Source: DASPKS01 sp035628035 (lineage in GTDB: Bacteria; Bacteroidota; Rhodothermia; Rhodothermales; Rubricoccaceae). From it: a stretch of 39,472 bases of DNA. The notes beneath the pieces were generated by a model. It did not search any database. It saw only the letters and a list, made by a program, of their open reading frames with translations, and had not been told where the DNA came from. A program made the position numbers and the translations under genes. The stretch lies in NCBI GenBank assembly GCA_035628035.1, contig DASPKS010000242.1:1-39472 (forward strand), in the 5' to 3' direction. This document shows, piece after piece, positions 1 to 7,604 of this stretch (within the stretch, counting starts at the first letter, position 1; every line of letters begins with the position of its first letter).

Positions 1-318
1 TGCAGTAGAGCTTCAGACGCATCGCAGGCACATGCCACTCCGCGTCCGGCGCGGCACAGGCCGCCGGGCCGACGGGGACTTTCGGGAGCGGCAGACACTA
101 TAACATCTGTGTTCCGCGTATGCAACGCACGCTTGCCTGTGAAACAAACGGGCCGTGTCGGCCGGTACGCCCCCTCCGGGATATTCCCACGCGGCGGCGG
201 GGCGCGTATAATGCGCTCACCCACCGGAAATAAAGCCTACCCGCCTTGTCTTCAGTCAACACGACCCACCGGGATTTTTTCCGCGCGTCGCGGCCGCGCG
301 CGCTCGGGGGAGGCGGCG
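1..318. other. No gene recognised
   Basis: I see no convincing coding region, RNA gene or repeat in this stretch. A frame open from 109 runs into the next gene, but its first 70 codons have low-complexity composition and no family resemblance. A TATAAT hexamer sits at 207-212 with no matching -35 box, so it is not called as a promoter. The left edge may hold the regulatory region of a gene outside the window. Confidence 0.4.
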
Positions 319-792
319 GTGTACAGACCGAACTTTTGCGCGGAGTGCGGCGAGCGCGTGGTGCGTGCGCGCTGGCGGGTGTGGACGAGCCGGCGTTTCT
401 GCGCGGCGTGCGCGGCGCGGTTCGGGCGGCGGCGCTGGCTGTCTCGGCTCGCGCTCGCGGCGGCGCTCGCCGGCTCCGGCTTCCTGTTCGGGCGGATGGG
501 ACGCCCCGCGCCGCCGCCCCTCGTCGTCGAGCGCGGGACGTTGAATCTGGCCCCCGTCCCCGCGGCCCCGGACGCCGGGGCGCGCGCGGGGCCGAAGCCC
601 GAGCCGCGCTACGGCCCCGACGGGACGAGCGCCGAACGCCCGACCGAGCCGGGCGAGGTGGTCTCGATCTGCGGCGCGCGCACGAAGAAGGGCGCGCCCT
701 GCCAGCGGCGCGTGCGCGGCGTCGGCCGCTGCTGGCAGCACCGCGGCAAGCCCGCCATCCTCCCGCCCTCGAAGCTCGTCGTGCCGGGGTGA
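319..792 (+). CDS. Zinc-ribbon, single-pass membrane protein of unknown function
   Basis: Predicted 157-residue protein from a GTG start. The start is chosen because a GGGGGAGG stretch lies 5 nt upstream and the first zinc-binding motif begins at once. Seen in order: an N-terminal ribbon with two Cys pairs (FCAECGERV near residue 5 and FCAACAARF near residue 33), one hydrophobic helix (about residues 45-62), a Pro/Ala-rich linker, and a C-terminal block with spacing C-x9-C-x9-C-x2-H around CGARTKKGAPC. Such C-terminal Cys/His blocks occur in many uncharacterised bacterial and phage proteins and probably bind zinc. The layout suggests a cytoplasmic ribbon, a membrane anchor and a second metal site across the membrane. 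Function is not known to me. Starts at 109 or 211 in the same frame are possible but less likely. It stands alone, followed by a repeat element and a gene remnant. Confidence 0.6.
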   Translation: MYRPNFCAECGERVVRARWRVWTSRRFCAACAARFGRRRWLSRLALAAALAGSGFLFGRMGRPAPPPLVVERGTLNLAPVPAAPDAGARAGPKPEPRYGPDGTSAERPTEPGEVVSICGARTKKGAPCQRRVRGVGRCWQHRGKPAILPPSKLVVPG

Positions 793-800
793 GGGAAAGG

Positions 801-904
801 AGAGTAGCCAGTAGGCTCCGCACCGCGGACGCCGACGCCGAGACGCAGACGATTCGATGGCGAATGTTTTTCTACTGACTACTGGCCACTGTCTACTCGC
901 CTTG
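801..904. repeat. Inverted heptad-repeat element
   Basis: At 870-897 the sequence reads as four tandem heptads of the pattern NNCNACT: TTCTACT, GACTACT, GGCCACT, GTCTACT. At 803-816 two heptads appear in the opposite sense (AGTAGCC, AGTAGGC). The two arms can pair imperfectly across about 60 nt, so the roughly 100-bp unit resembles a small inverted-repeat element. Tandem heptads are known as short repeated sequences in some cyanobacteria; whether this is related is unknown. It lies directly before the point where similarity to glutamine synthetase III begins. Confidence 0.5.
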
Positions 905-938
905 ACCCGATCTTGATGATGGCGCGGCGGAGGCGCGT

Positions 939-1649
939 GTGGTTCTGGAGGCGGCGGAGGCCATCGACGACCTCGCGTCGAAGGTGGAGGCGCGGCTCGG
1001 CAAGAAGCGCGGGCGGAAGGCGCTCGAGGACGCCGTGCACGACGTGATCGCCGAGAGCATCCGCACGCACAAGGCGATCATCTTCAACGGCGACGGGTAT
1101 TCGCCGGAATGGCACACGGAGGCGGAGGAGGAGCGCGGCCTGCTCAACCTCAAGACGACGCCCGACGCGCTCCCGGAGCTGACGAGCGAGAAGGCCGTCG
1201 CCGCGTTCGAGGCGTACGGGGTGCTCTCGGAGAAGGAGCTCCACAGCCGCCAGGACATCTTCACCGAGCAGTACGTGAAGACGATCAACATCGAGGCGGC
1301 CACGACGGAGAACCTCGCGCGGACGCTCGTCCTCCCGGCGGCCGTGCGCTACCTCGCCGAGCTCGGCGAGGCGGCCGGCGTGGCGGCCGGGTTCAAGCTG
1401 AGCGCGGCCGGCCCGAAGGCCGTCGCGGCCGAGGTGGTCGAGCACGTGAACGCGCTCCAGGCGGCCCTGGCCGCGCTGGCGAAGGCGCGCGAGGCCGCGC
1501 ACAAGGCGAAGGACGAGGCCGCCGCCATGCAGGCGAAGGTGATCCCCGCGATGGCGAAGGTCCGTGCCGCCTGCGACGCCCTCGAAACGGTGGTCTCGGC
1601 CGACCTCTGGCCGCTCCCGACCTACCGGGAAATGCTCTTCGTGAAATGA
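939..1649 (+). pseudogene. glnN: 5'-truncated glutamine synthetase type III remnant
   Basis: The 236 residues read like the C-terminal third of GlnN (glutamine synthetase III, normally about 720 residues). Recognisable blocks are AIIFNGDGYSPEWHTEAEE, LNLKTTPDALPEL, AYGVLSEKELHSR and EQYVKTINIEA, followed by the helical C-terminal region ending PTYREMLFVK. The N-terminal and catalytic beta-grasp parts that bind ATP, glutamate and ammonium are missing. In this frame a TGA at 903-905 blocks extension upstream, and similarity fades just after the heptad repeats. The remaining reading frame is intact, so either the deletion is recent or the fragment is still translated from the GTG at 939. It cannot make a working synthetase alone. 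An assembly join at about 900 is another explanation. Confidence 0.75.
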
Positions 1650-1711
1650 GCGCGAGCGAACGCGCCGAGGAGCCTCCCCGAAGGAAGTAAAGCACCCCGC
1701 TCGATGTCCTC

Positions 1712-1742
1712 GCGCCCGCCCCGGATCGGCCGGGGCGGGCGC
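1712..1742 (+). terminator. Intrinsic terminator hairpin
   Basis: Perfect 13-bp stem (left arm GCGCCCGCCCCGG at 1712-1724, right arm 1730-1742) with a 5-nt loop, followed by the T-rich run TTCTTTTC. It would end transcription of the glnN remnant. The same stem recurs at 5442 and 9092. Confidence 0.75.
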
Positions 1743-1774
1743 TTCTTTTCACCGGCCCTCCTGAACGGGCACCT

Positions 1775-1784
1775 TACCTTTCGC
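1775..1784 (+). promoter_or_regulatory. Candidate -7 promoter element
   Basis: TACCTTTCGC, 26 nt before the ATG of the M14 peptidase gene. It resembles the Bacteroidota sigma-A -7 box TAnnTTTG and matches similar elements before other genes here. No clear -33 TTG box is seen. Confidence 0.35.
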
Positions 1785-1810
1785 GACGTCCCCTGCCGAA
1801 ACGATTCCCG

Positions 1811-3400
1811 ATGAAGTCCTCCTGCCTTCCCCGCCGCGTGCTTCTCTGGGTCGCGCTCCTGTGGGGCGCCGCCGCCGCCGCCCAGCCCGCCGAGCCCGTC
1901 TACAGCGAGGTTCGCCTCCGGCCCACCCGCGAGACCGCCCTCTTCGGGCTGGCGTCGCGCGGCGTTGCGCTCGACCACGTCCGCCGGGGCGAGGACGCGG
2001 CCGGGCCCTACGTGGACGCCACGCTGAGCGACGTGGAGCTGGCCGAGGTCCGCGCCGCGGGCGTCGCCTACGAGGTGCTCGTGCCCGACGTCGTGGCGGC
2101 CTTCGAGGCGCGCCCCCGCCTCACGCCGGAGGAGCAGCGGGCCGTCGAGCAGGCCGACCCCCTGCAGGGGTTCGAGTTCGGGACGATGGCGGGGTTCTAC
2201 CGCCTCAACGAGATGGTGACGGAGCTCGACTCCATGCGGCTCCTCTACCCCCACCTCGTGACGGAGAAGGTGTCGCTGGGGCTGAGCCACGAGGGGCGCG
2301 AGGTGTGGATGGTCAAGATCTCCGACAACCCCGAGGTGGACGAGCTCGAGCCGGAGGTGCTCTACACCGCGATCCACCACGCCCGCGAGCCGCAGAGCCT
2401 CATGACGGTGATGTACTTCATGTACTACCTCCTCGAGAACTACGGCACGGACTCGCTGGCGACGGCCATCGTGAACGAGCGCGAGCTCTACTTCATCCCC
2501 ATGCTGAACCCCGACGGCTACGCGCGCAACGAGGCGACGAACCCTAGCGGGGGCGGGATGTGGCGGAAGAACCGCCGCAACAACGGGGGCGGCTCCTTCG
2601 GCGTCGACCCCAACCGGAACTACGGGTACAACTGGGGCTACGACAACAACGGGTCGAGCCCGAACCCGAGCAGCGAGACGTACCGGGGGCCGAGCGCGTT
2701 CTCCGAGCCGGAGAACCAGGCCATCCGCGACTTCGCAGAGGACCGCGAGATCGTCGCGGCGCTCCACTACCACAGCTACGGCGACATGTACATCTTCCCC
2801 TGGGGGTACGCCACCCAGTACACGCCCGACGACGCCCTCTTCCGCTCGTTCTCGGCGGACATGAGCGCGCACAACGGCTACGACTACGGGATCGCCATCG
2901 AGGTGAACTACTACACCAACGGGAGCGCCTACGACTGGATGTACGGCGAGCAGACGACGAAACCGAAGGCGCTGGCGTGGACCGTCGAGGTAGGGGGCTC
3001 ATCCGACGGGTTCTGGCCGCCGATGAGCCGGATCTTCCCGTTGGCCCAGGAGAACCTGATGCCGAACCTCGTGCTCGCGCAGCGAGCCGGTGAACTGGGC
3101 GTCCCGACGGGGACCTCCGGCCCCCCGGAGACGGCCGGCGACTTCGCGTTGTCAGCGGCGTACCCGAACCCGTTCAACCCGAACACGGCCCTCACGCTAC
3201 GCCTGGCCCGCGCGCAGCACGTGGTGGTGGAGGCGCTCGACGGGCTCGGCCGCCGCGTGGCCCTCCTGCACGAGGGGGCGCTCGCCGCAGGGACGCACAG
3301 GCTGGCGCTGGACGCAAGCGGCCTCCCGAGCGGGCTCTACCTCGTCCGCGCCATCGGCGAGGCGGGCTCGGTCCACCGCCCGGTGACGCTGCTTAAGTAG
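1811..3400 (+). CDS. Secreted M14 zinc carboxypeptidase with T9SS sorting domain
   Basis: 529 residues. A Sec signal peptide covers about residues 1-24 (AAAAAQ end). The peptidase M14 domain spans roughly 120-425. Visible active-site parts are the zinc ligands H190 and E193 in HHAREP, the substrate-binding DPNRNYGYNWG block, the third zinc ligand H321 in HYHSYGD, and the catalytic E393 in WTVEVGG. Residues 444-529 are a T9SS type A sorting domain (AYPNPFNPNT, then GLPSGLYLVRA). In this family the enzyme removes C-terminal residues from peptides; it should act at the cell surface or outside, with the sorting domain removed or anchored after T9SS export. An exported M1 aminopeptidase follows on the same strand, so the two may form a peptide-scavenging pair. 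Exact C-terminal residue preference cannot be read from the sequence. Confidence 0.93.
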   Translation: MKSSCLPRRVLLWVALLWGAAAAAQPAEPVYSEVRLRPTRETALFGLASRGVALDHVRRGEDAAGPYVDATLSDVELAEVRAAGVAYEVLVPDVVAAFEARPRLTPEEQRAVEQADPLQGFEFGTMAGFYRLNEMVTELDSMRLLYPHLVTEKVSLGLSHEGREVWMVKISDNPEVDELEPEVLYTAIHHAREPQSLMTVMYFMYYLLENYGTDSLATAIVNERELYFIPMLNPDGYARNEATNPSGGGMWRKNRRNNGGGSFGVDPNRNYGYNWGYDNNGSSPNPSSETYRGPSAFSEPENQAIRDFAEDREIVAALHYHSYGDMYIFPWGYATQYTPDDALFRSFSADMSAHNGYDYGIAIEVNYYTNGSAYDWMYGEQTTKPKALAWTVEVGGSSDGFWPPMSRIFPLAQENLMPNLVLAQRAGELGVPTGTSGPPETAGDFALSAAYPNPFNPNTALTLRLARAQHVVVEALDGLGRRVALLHEGALAAGTHRLALDASGLPSGLYLVRAIGEAGSVHRPVTLLK

Positions 3401-3518
3401 ACGGCGGCTAGGCGCACGGGGGCTTACCCGCCCCTGCCCGTTCCCAACGCCTTCGCCCGGACCCGTGCTGGGCCGGGGGCGTATGGAAAGGATCCGGTCC
3501 CTCTCGCCTGCCGTGTCC

Positions 3519-5420
3519 ATGCTCCGCCGCTCTGCTCCCTCCTTCGTCCTTCTTGCGCTCGCCGCCGGGTGCGCTGCCCCCCCGACCATACGCGAGACGC
3601 CCGCTGGCGTGTCGGTCGGGCTGTCCCAGCTACCGCCCGACGTCCACTCGTACGCGCGCCCGGGCGAGGCGCGCGTCACCCACGTCGCGCTCGACCTCGA
3701 CGCCGACTTCGGCGTGAAGGAGCTCGCCGGGACCGCCACGCTCACCGTGGCCCGCGTGCCGGGCGCGCGGCAGGTCGTCCTCGACACGCGCGACCTCATG
3801 ATCGAGCGCGTCACCGACGCTGATGGGGACCCGCTCGTCTTCGAGATGGGCGCGGCCGACCCCATCCTCGGGCGGCCCCTCACCGTCACGCTCCCCGAGG
3901 ATGGCGACCGCGTCGTCGTCCACTATCGGACGCGCCCGACGGCCGCCGCCGTGCAGTGGCTCACGCCCGCGCAGACGTCGAGCGGCAAGCCGTTCCTCTT
4001 CACGCAGGGGCAGGCCATCCTCACGCGCACCTGGGTGCCGACGCAGGACAGCCCCGGCATCCGGCAGACCTACGAGGCCGAGATCACCGTGCCCGCCACG
4101 CTGACGGCCGTGATGAGCGCCGAGCACCTCACGCCCGGCGGCATCCCCTCCGACGGCGACCGGACGACGTTCCGCTTCCGGATGGCGAACCCCATCCCGC
4201 CCTACCTGATTGCCCTCGCCATCGGCGATCTGGCGTTCCGCCCGGTGGGGGAGCGCGCGGGGGTGTGGGCCGAGCCGGGCGTCGTCGAGCGGGCGGCGTA
4301 CGAGTTCGCCGACATGGAGACGATGATCGACGCGGCCGAGCGGCTCTACGGCCCCTACCGCTGGGGCCGCTACGACGTCCTCGTCCTCCCGCCCTCGTTC
4401 CCCTTCGGCGGGATGGAGAACCCCCGCCTCACGTTCGCCACGCCGACCGTACTCGCGGGCGACCGCTCGCTCGTGAGCCTCATCGCCCACGAGCTCGCGC
4501 ACTCGTGGAGCGGCAACCTCGTCACCAACGCGACATGGAGCGACTTCTGGCTCAACGAGGGGTTCACGACGTACTTCGAGAACCGGATCATGGAGGAGGT
4601 CTACGGCGCCCCCTACGCGCAGATGCTGGAGCACCTCGGGCGGCAGGGGCTGCAGGAAGAACTGGCCGGGCTGCCCGAGGCCGACCAGCGCCTCCACATC
4701 GACCTCGCTGGCCGCGACCCCGACGCGGGCATGACGGCCGTGGCCTACGACAAGGGCGCCACGTTCCTCCGCGTGATCGAGCGCGCCGTCGGGCGCGGGC
4801 GGTTCGACGCGTTCCTCCGCCGGTACTTCGACGAGCACGCGTTCCAGCCCATGACGACGGAGCAGTTCCTCGCCTACCTCGACCGAGAGCTCATCCGGGG
4901 CGACGCCGCGCTCCGCGCGCGGATCGACCCGGAGGCGTGGGCCTACGGGCCCGGCCTACCGGCCAACGCGCCGCCCGTCCACGCGGAGGCGTTCGCGCGG
5001 GTAGAGGCGCAGGCCGAGGCATTCACGGCGGGCACCGCGCCGGCCGCGCTCGCCACGCAGGGGTGGACCACCCACGAGTGGCTCCACTTCTTCCAGTCGA
5101 TCCCCGACACCCTCTCGGCCGACCAGCTCCGCAGCCTCGACCAGGCGTTCCGACTGAGCCAGTCCGGCAACAGCGAGATCCTCTTCGCGTGGCTCATGAA
5201 GGCCGTGCAGAACCAGTATGAGCCGGCACTCCCGGCGGTGGAGCGGTTCCTCACCACGCAGGGGCGGCGGAAGTTCGTCCGCCCGCTCTACCAGGCCCTC
5301 GCGGCGACGGACTGGGGCCGCCCCCACGCCCAGCGCATCTACCGCCAGGCCCGGCCGACGTACCACGCCGTCACCGCCGGCAGCATCGACGCCATCCTCG
5401 GCGCCCCCGGCGGCGGCTGA
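3519..5420 (+). CDS. M1 family aminopeptidase lipoprotein, LTA4-hydrolase type
   Basis: 633 residues from the chosen ATG, which puts a lipoprotein signal (FVLLALAAGC, lipid-modified Cys at 18) at the N-terminus. In-frame starts at 3465 and 3483 would add a hydrophilic leader and are less likely. The M1 core shows the exopeptidase motif GGMEN at 297-301, the zinc site HELAH at 324-328 with third ligand E347 (WLNEGF), and the usual tyrosine region YDKGATFLR. The C-terminal 150 or so residues look like the helical leukotriene-A4-hydrolase C-terminal domain. Known members cut N-terminal residues from peptides; epoxide hydrolysis is not implied here. It should sit in the periplasm or outer membrane. 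It lies 118 nt after the M14 peptidase and ends before a bidirectional hairpin. Confidence 0.92.
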   Translation: MLRRSAPSFVLLALAAGCAAPPTIRETPAGVSVGLSQLPPDVHSYARPGEARVTHVALDLDADFGVKELAGTATLTVARVPGARQVVLDTRDLMIERVTDADGDPLVFEMGAADPILGRPLTVTLPEDGDRVVVHYRTRPTAAAVQWLTPAQTSSGKPFLFTQGQAILTRTWVPTQDSPGIRQTYEAEITVPATLTAVMSAEHLTPGGIPSDGDRTTFRFRMANPIPPYLIALAIGDLAFRPVGERAGVWAEPGVVERAAYEFADMETMIDAAERLYGPYRWGRYDVLVLPPSFPFGGMENPRLTFATPTVLAGDRSLVSLIAHELAHSWSGNLVTNATWSDFWLNEGFTTYFENRIMEEVYGAPYAQMLEHLGRQGLQEELAGLPEADQRLHIDLAGRDPDAGMTAVAYDKGATFLRVIERAVGRGRFDAFLRRYFDEHAFQPMTTEQFLAYLDRELIRGDAALRARIDPEAWAYGPGLPANAPPVHAEAFARVEAQAEAFTAGTAPAALATQGWTTHEWLHFFQSIPDTLSADQLRSLDQAFRLSQSGNSEILFAWLMKAVQNQYEPALPAVERFLTTQGRRKFVRPLYQALAATDWGRPHAQRIYRQARPTYHAVTAGSIDAILGAPGGG

Positions 5421-5441
5421 TCAGTCCTCGCTTGGAGCCGT

Positions 5442-5473
5442 GCGCCCGCCCCGGGATGGACCGGGGCGGGCGC
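5442..5473. terminator. Bidirectional terminator hairpin
   Basis: Perfect 13-bp stem with the arm GCGCCCGCCCCGG (5442-5454 and 5461-5473) and a 6-nt loop, placed between convergent genes ending at 5420 and 5498. There is no strong T-run, so termination efficiency is uncertain. The arms are identical to those at 1712. Confidence 0.6.
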
Positions 5474-5497
5474 GCTCGTTGGGTTGGAGCGGGGCGC

Positions 5498-6079
5498 TTA
5501 CTCGGTGGCGCCCTGTTGCTCCATCGCGGCCTGCATCTCCTGCTGGCGCTGCATGAGCTCGGCCTGGTGCTCCTGCATGAATCGGATGTTGGCGGGGTTC
5601 ATCTCCATCGCCCGCGCGAGGGAGTCGGCGTCGGTGCCCGGCTGCATCGCCAGCGCGGCCTGCGCCATCCCGGCCTGGAACATCGCGAGCGTGATCGTCG
5701 CGAACTCCCGCACCGAGAGCCCGGCCGACTCGATGGCCCGCCGCATCGTGGCGTTGCCCTCGATGCGCGCGACGATGTCGTCGAGCGAGGCGGTGTTGGC
5801 GTCGGCGGAGAGGGCCTCGCGCTCCTCGGGGGTCATGTTGGCCGTCGCGCGGGTGATGTTCCGGTTGGCTGCGAAGTACCGGTTCACCTTCTCCATCGTG
5901 AGCTCGTAGTCGCCAAGCGCGCGGAGGTCGGCGGCGTCACCGGAGGTGGTGCCTTCCGATTCGGCGGTGCTCTCTTCGCCAAGGTCGGTAGCAGCAGCAT
6001 CGTCGCCCTCGCGGCCACCGCAGGCGGGGAGCACGAGGAGAGCTAGGATCAGCGCGAGGGCGGCTTGGGGAAGGGTCAT
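5498..6079 (-). CDS. Small lipoprotein of unknown function
   Basis: 193 residues starting MTLPQAALALILALL, with a lipobox LPAC and acceptor Cys at 20. After an acidic, Ser/Thr-rich linker (residues about 25-55) comes a predominantly helical domain with ELTMEKVNRYFAANRN, a middle segment with MTPEEREAL, and a Gln/Met-rich C-terminal helix (QAELMQRQQEMQAAMEQQ). I do not recognise a family. It starts 31 nt after the inactive M16 subunit and is likely the last gene of a three-gene operon, so it may be an accessory factor of the M16 pair in the periplasm. A longer in-frame reading that begins inside the M16 gene is rejected because it would place the lipoprotein signal internally. Confidence 0.8.
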   Translation of the reverse strand: MTLPQAALALILALLVLPACGGREGDDAAATDLGEESTAESEGTTSGDAADLRALGDYELTMEKVNRYFAANRNITRATANMTPEEREALSADANTASLDDIVARIEGNATMRRAIESAGLSVREFATITLAMFQAGMAQAALAMQPGTDADSLARAMEMNPANIRFMQEHQAELMQRQQEMQAAMEQQGATE

Positions 6080-6110
6080 AGGAGTGGGGCGAGAAGGGAG
6101 AGGAAGAAAA

Positions 6111-7586
6111 TCAGGGATCGGGCGGGCCGGCCACGTCGTCGATGGTGAGCACCTCGACGGGACCGAGGTCGAGCGCGCGCACGGCCGCCTCGACCTGCGC
6201 GCGGTCGCCCACGACGACCACCGCCACGCGCTCGTCGTCGAGGGTGCGGCCGGCGGCGGCCGAGGCGTCGGCGGAGGTGACGGCGAGGAGGCGCGCGGCG
6301 TGCTCGCGGTAGGCCTCCTCCGGGAGGTCATACAGCCACAGCTCCGAGAGCACCCCGGCCGCGCCGGCGACGGTCTGGAACGCCTGCGGGAACGAGAGGG
6401 CGGCGTAGCTCCGCGCCTTCGCGAGCTCCTCGTCGGGGATGGGCTGCTCGATGGCGGCCAGCTCGTGGAAGAACTCCCGGAGCGCCGGGCCCGTCGCGTC
6501 GGTCTGCACGTCGGAGCGGGCGACGAAGGGGCCGGCCCCCTCGCGGTAGCTGAACGACGAGCCGGCGCCGTAGCTGTAGCCGTTCCGCTCGCGGAGGTTC
6601 TGGTTCAGCCGCGACGTGAACGACCCCCCGAGGACGGTGTTGAGCACCTCCAGCGCGGCGTACTCCGGCGTCGAGCGCGGGACGCCGATCCGCCCGATGT
6701 AGATCACCGACTGCGCAGCGCCGGGCTTGTCGACGAGGTAGACCGTTCGGCGGGCCACCTGCGGCGCGTCGGCCACGCGGGGGCGCTCGGCCGTCGTCCG
6801 CGCGGCGGGCCAGGGCGCCGCGCCGAAGTGCCGCTCCAGCCGGGCCTGCGCGTCCGCCCGAGAGAGCGCGCCGACGACGACGAGCGCGGCGTTGTCGGGG
6901 TGGGTGTAGGCGGAATGGAAGCGGGCGAGGTCGTCGCGCGTGAGGGCGTGCACGCCGGCGGGGTCGCCCGCGACGGGGCGGCCGTACGGGTGGGCCTCGC
7001 CGTAGAGGACGCGGTTGAAGAGGAGGGAGGCGAGCGCGCGCGGCTGGTCGCGCCGCTGCGTGAACGCGGTGAGGAGCTGCGCGCGGAGGCGGTCAAGCTC
7101 GTTCGCCGGGAACGTCGGGCGGAGCGCCACGTCGGCCATTATCCCTAGGGCGCTGTCGAGGCGGGCCAGGGGCGCGTGGAGCTGCACCTCGTAGTGGTGA
7201 TGGCCCGCGCCCGTCGAGAGCGACACGCCGAGGAAGTCGAGCGCGTCGGCGAGGGCGAGGGCGTCGCGCGGGCCGGCTCCCTCATCGAGCATGTCGGCCA
7301 TCATCGAGGCGAGGCCGAACTTGCCGGTGGGGTCGGCTGCCGAGCCGGCGCGGACGAGGAGGTTCACCTGCGCCAGCGGCACGCCGGGCTTCTCCATGAA
7401 CAGCACGGGCAGCCCGTTCGAGAGCGTGAACCGCTCGACGGGCGGCGGGGTGAACACGGGGGGCGGGCCGACAGCTGGGCGCTGCGTCCGGTCGGGCTGC
7501 GCCGACGCGGCAGGAAGGAGCAGCGCGAAAACCCCGAAGGGCACCGCGAAGCGAAGCGCGAGGGCAAAGAAGTGGCGGGGCATCAT
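6111..7586 (-). CDS. Exported M16-family protein, non-catalytic subunit
   Basis: 491 residues with a signal peptide (about 1-29, ending ASAQ). Two M16 halves are visible: an N-terminal half starting FTLSNGLPVLFMEKPGVP and a C-terminal half with the typical LNTVLGGSFTSRLNQNLRE and YSYGAGSSF blocks. The zinc motif HxxEH is lost: the equivalent segment reads LASMMADMLDEG, with Ser, Ala and Asp at the three zinc or catalytic positions. It is therefore the inactive partner of the active protein encoded 18 nt upstream, as known for two-subunit M16B peptidases. The pair should form a clam-shell peptidase in the periplasm. The C-terminal R/Y region that helps substrate binding in family members seems retained (RERNGYSYG). 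Confidence 0.9.
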   Translation of the reverse strand: MMPRHFFALALRFAVPFGVFALLLPAASAQPDRTQRPAVGPPPVFTPPPVERFTLSNGLPVLFMEKPGVPLAQVNLLVRAGSAADPTGKFGLASMMADMLDEGAGPRDALALADALDFLGVSLSTGAGHHHYEVQLHAPLARLDSALGIMADVALRPTFPANELDRLRAQLLTAFTQRRDQPRALASLLFNRVLYGEAHPYGRPVAGDPAGVHALTRDDLARFHSAYTHPDNAALVVVGALSRADAQARLERHFGAAPWPAARTTAERPRVADAPQVARRTVYLVDKPGAAQSVIYIGRIGVPRSTPEYAALEVLNTVLGGSFTSRLNQNLRERNGYSYGAGSSFSYREGAGPFVARSDVQTDATGPALREFFHELAAIEQPIPDEELAKARSYAALSFPQAFQTVAGAAGVLSELWLYDLPEEAYREHAARLLAVTSADASAAAGRTLDDERVAVVVVGDRAQVEAAVRALDLGPVEVLTIDDVAGPPDP

Positions 7587-7604
7587 ACAGGGAAGGCCAG
7601 GCGA

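Noticed and set aside
207..212. TATAAT hexamer upstream of the zinc-ribbon gene
   Set aside because: No -35 or -33 box at a suitable distance, and Bacteroidota-type promoters use a different box.
246..878. Alternative plus-strand frame over the zinc-ribbon gene
   Set aside because: Arg/Ala/Gly-rich shadow without motifs; it runs through the heptad repeats.
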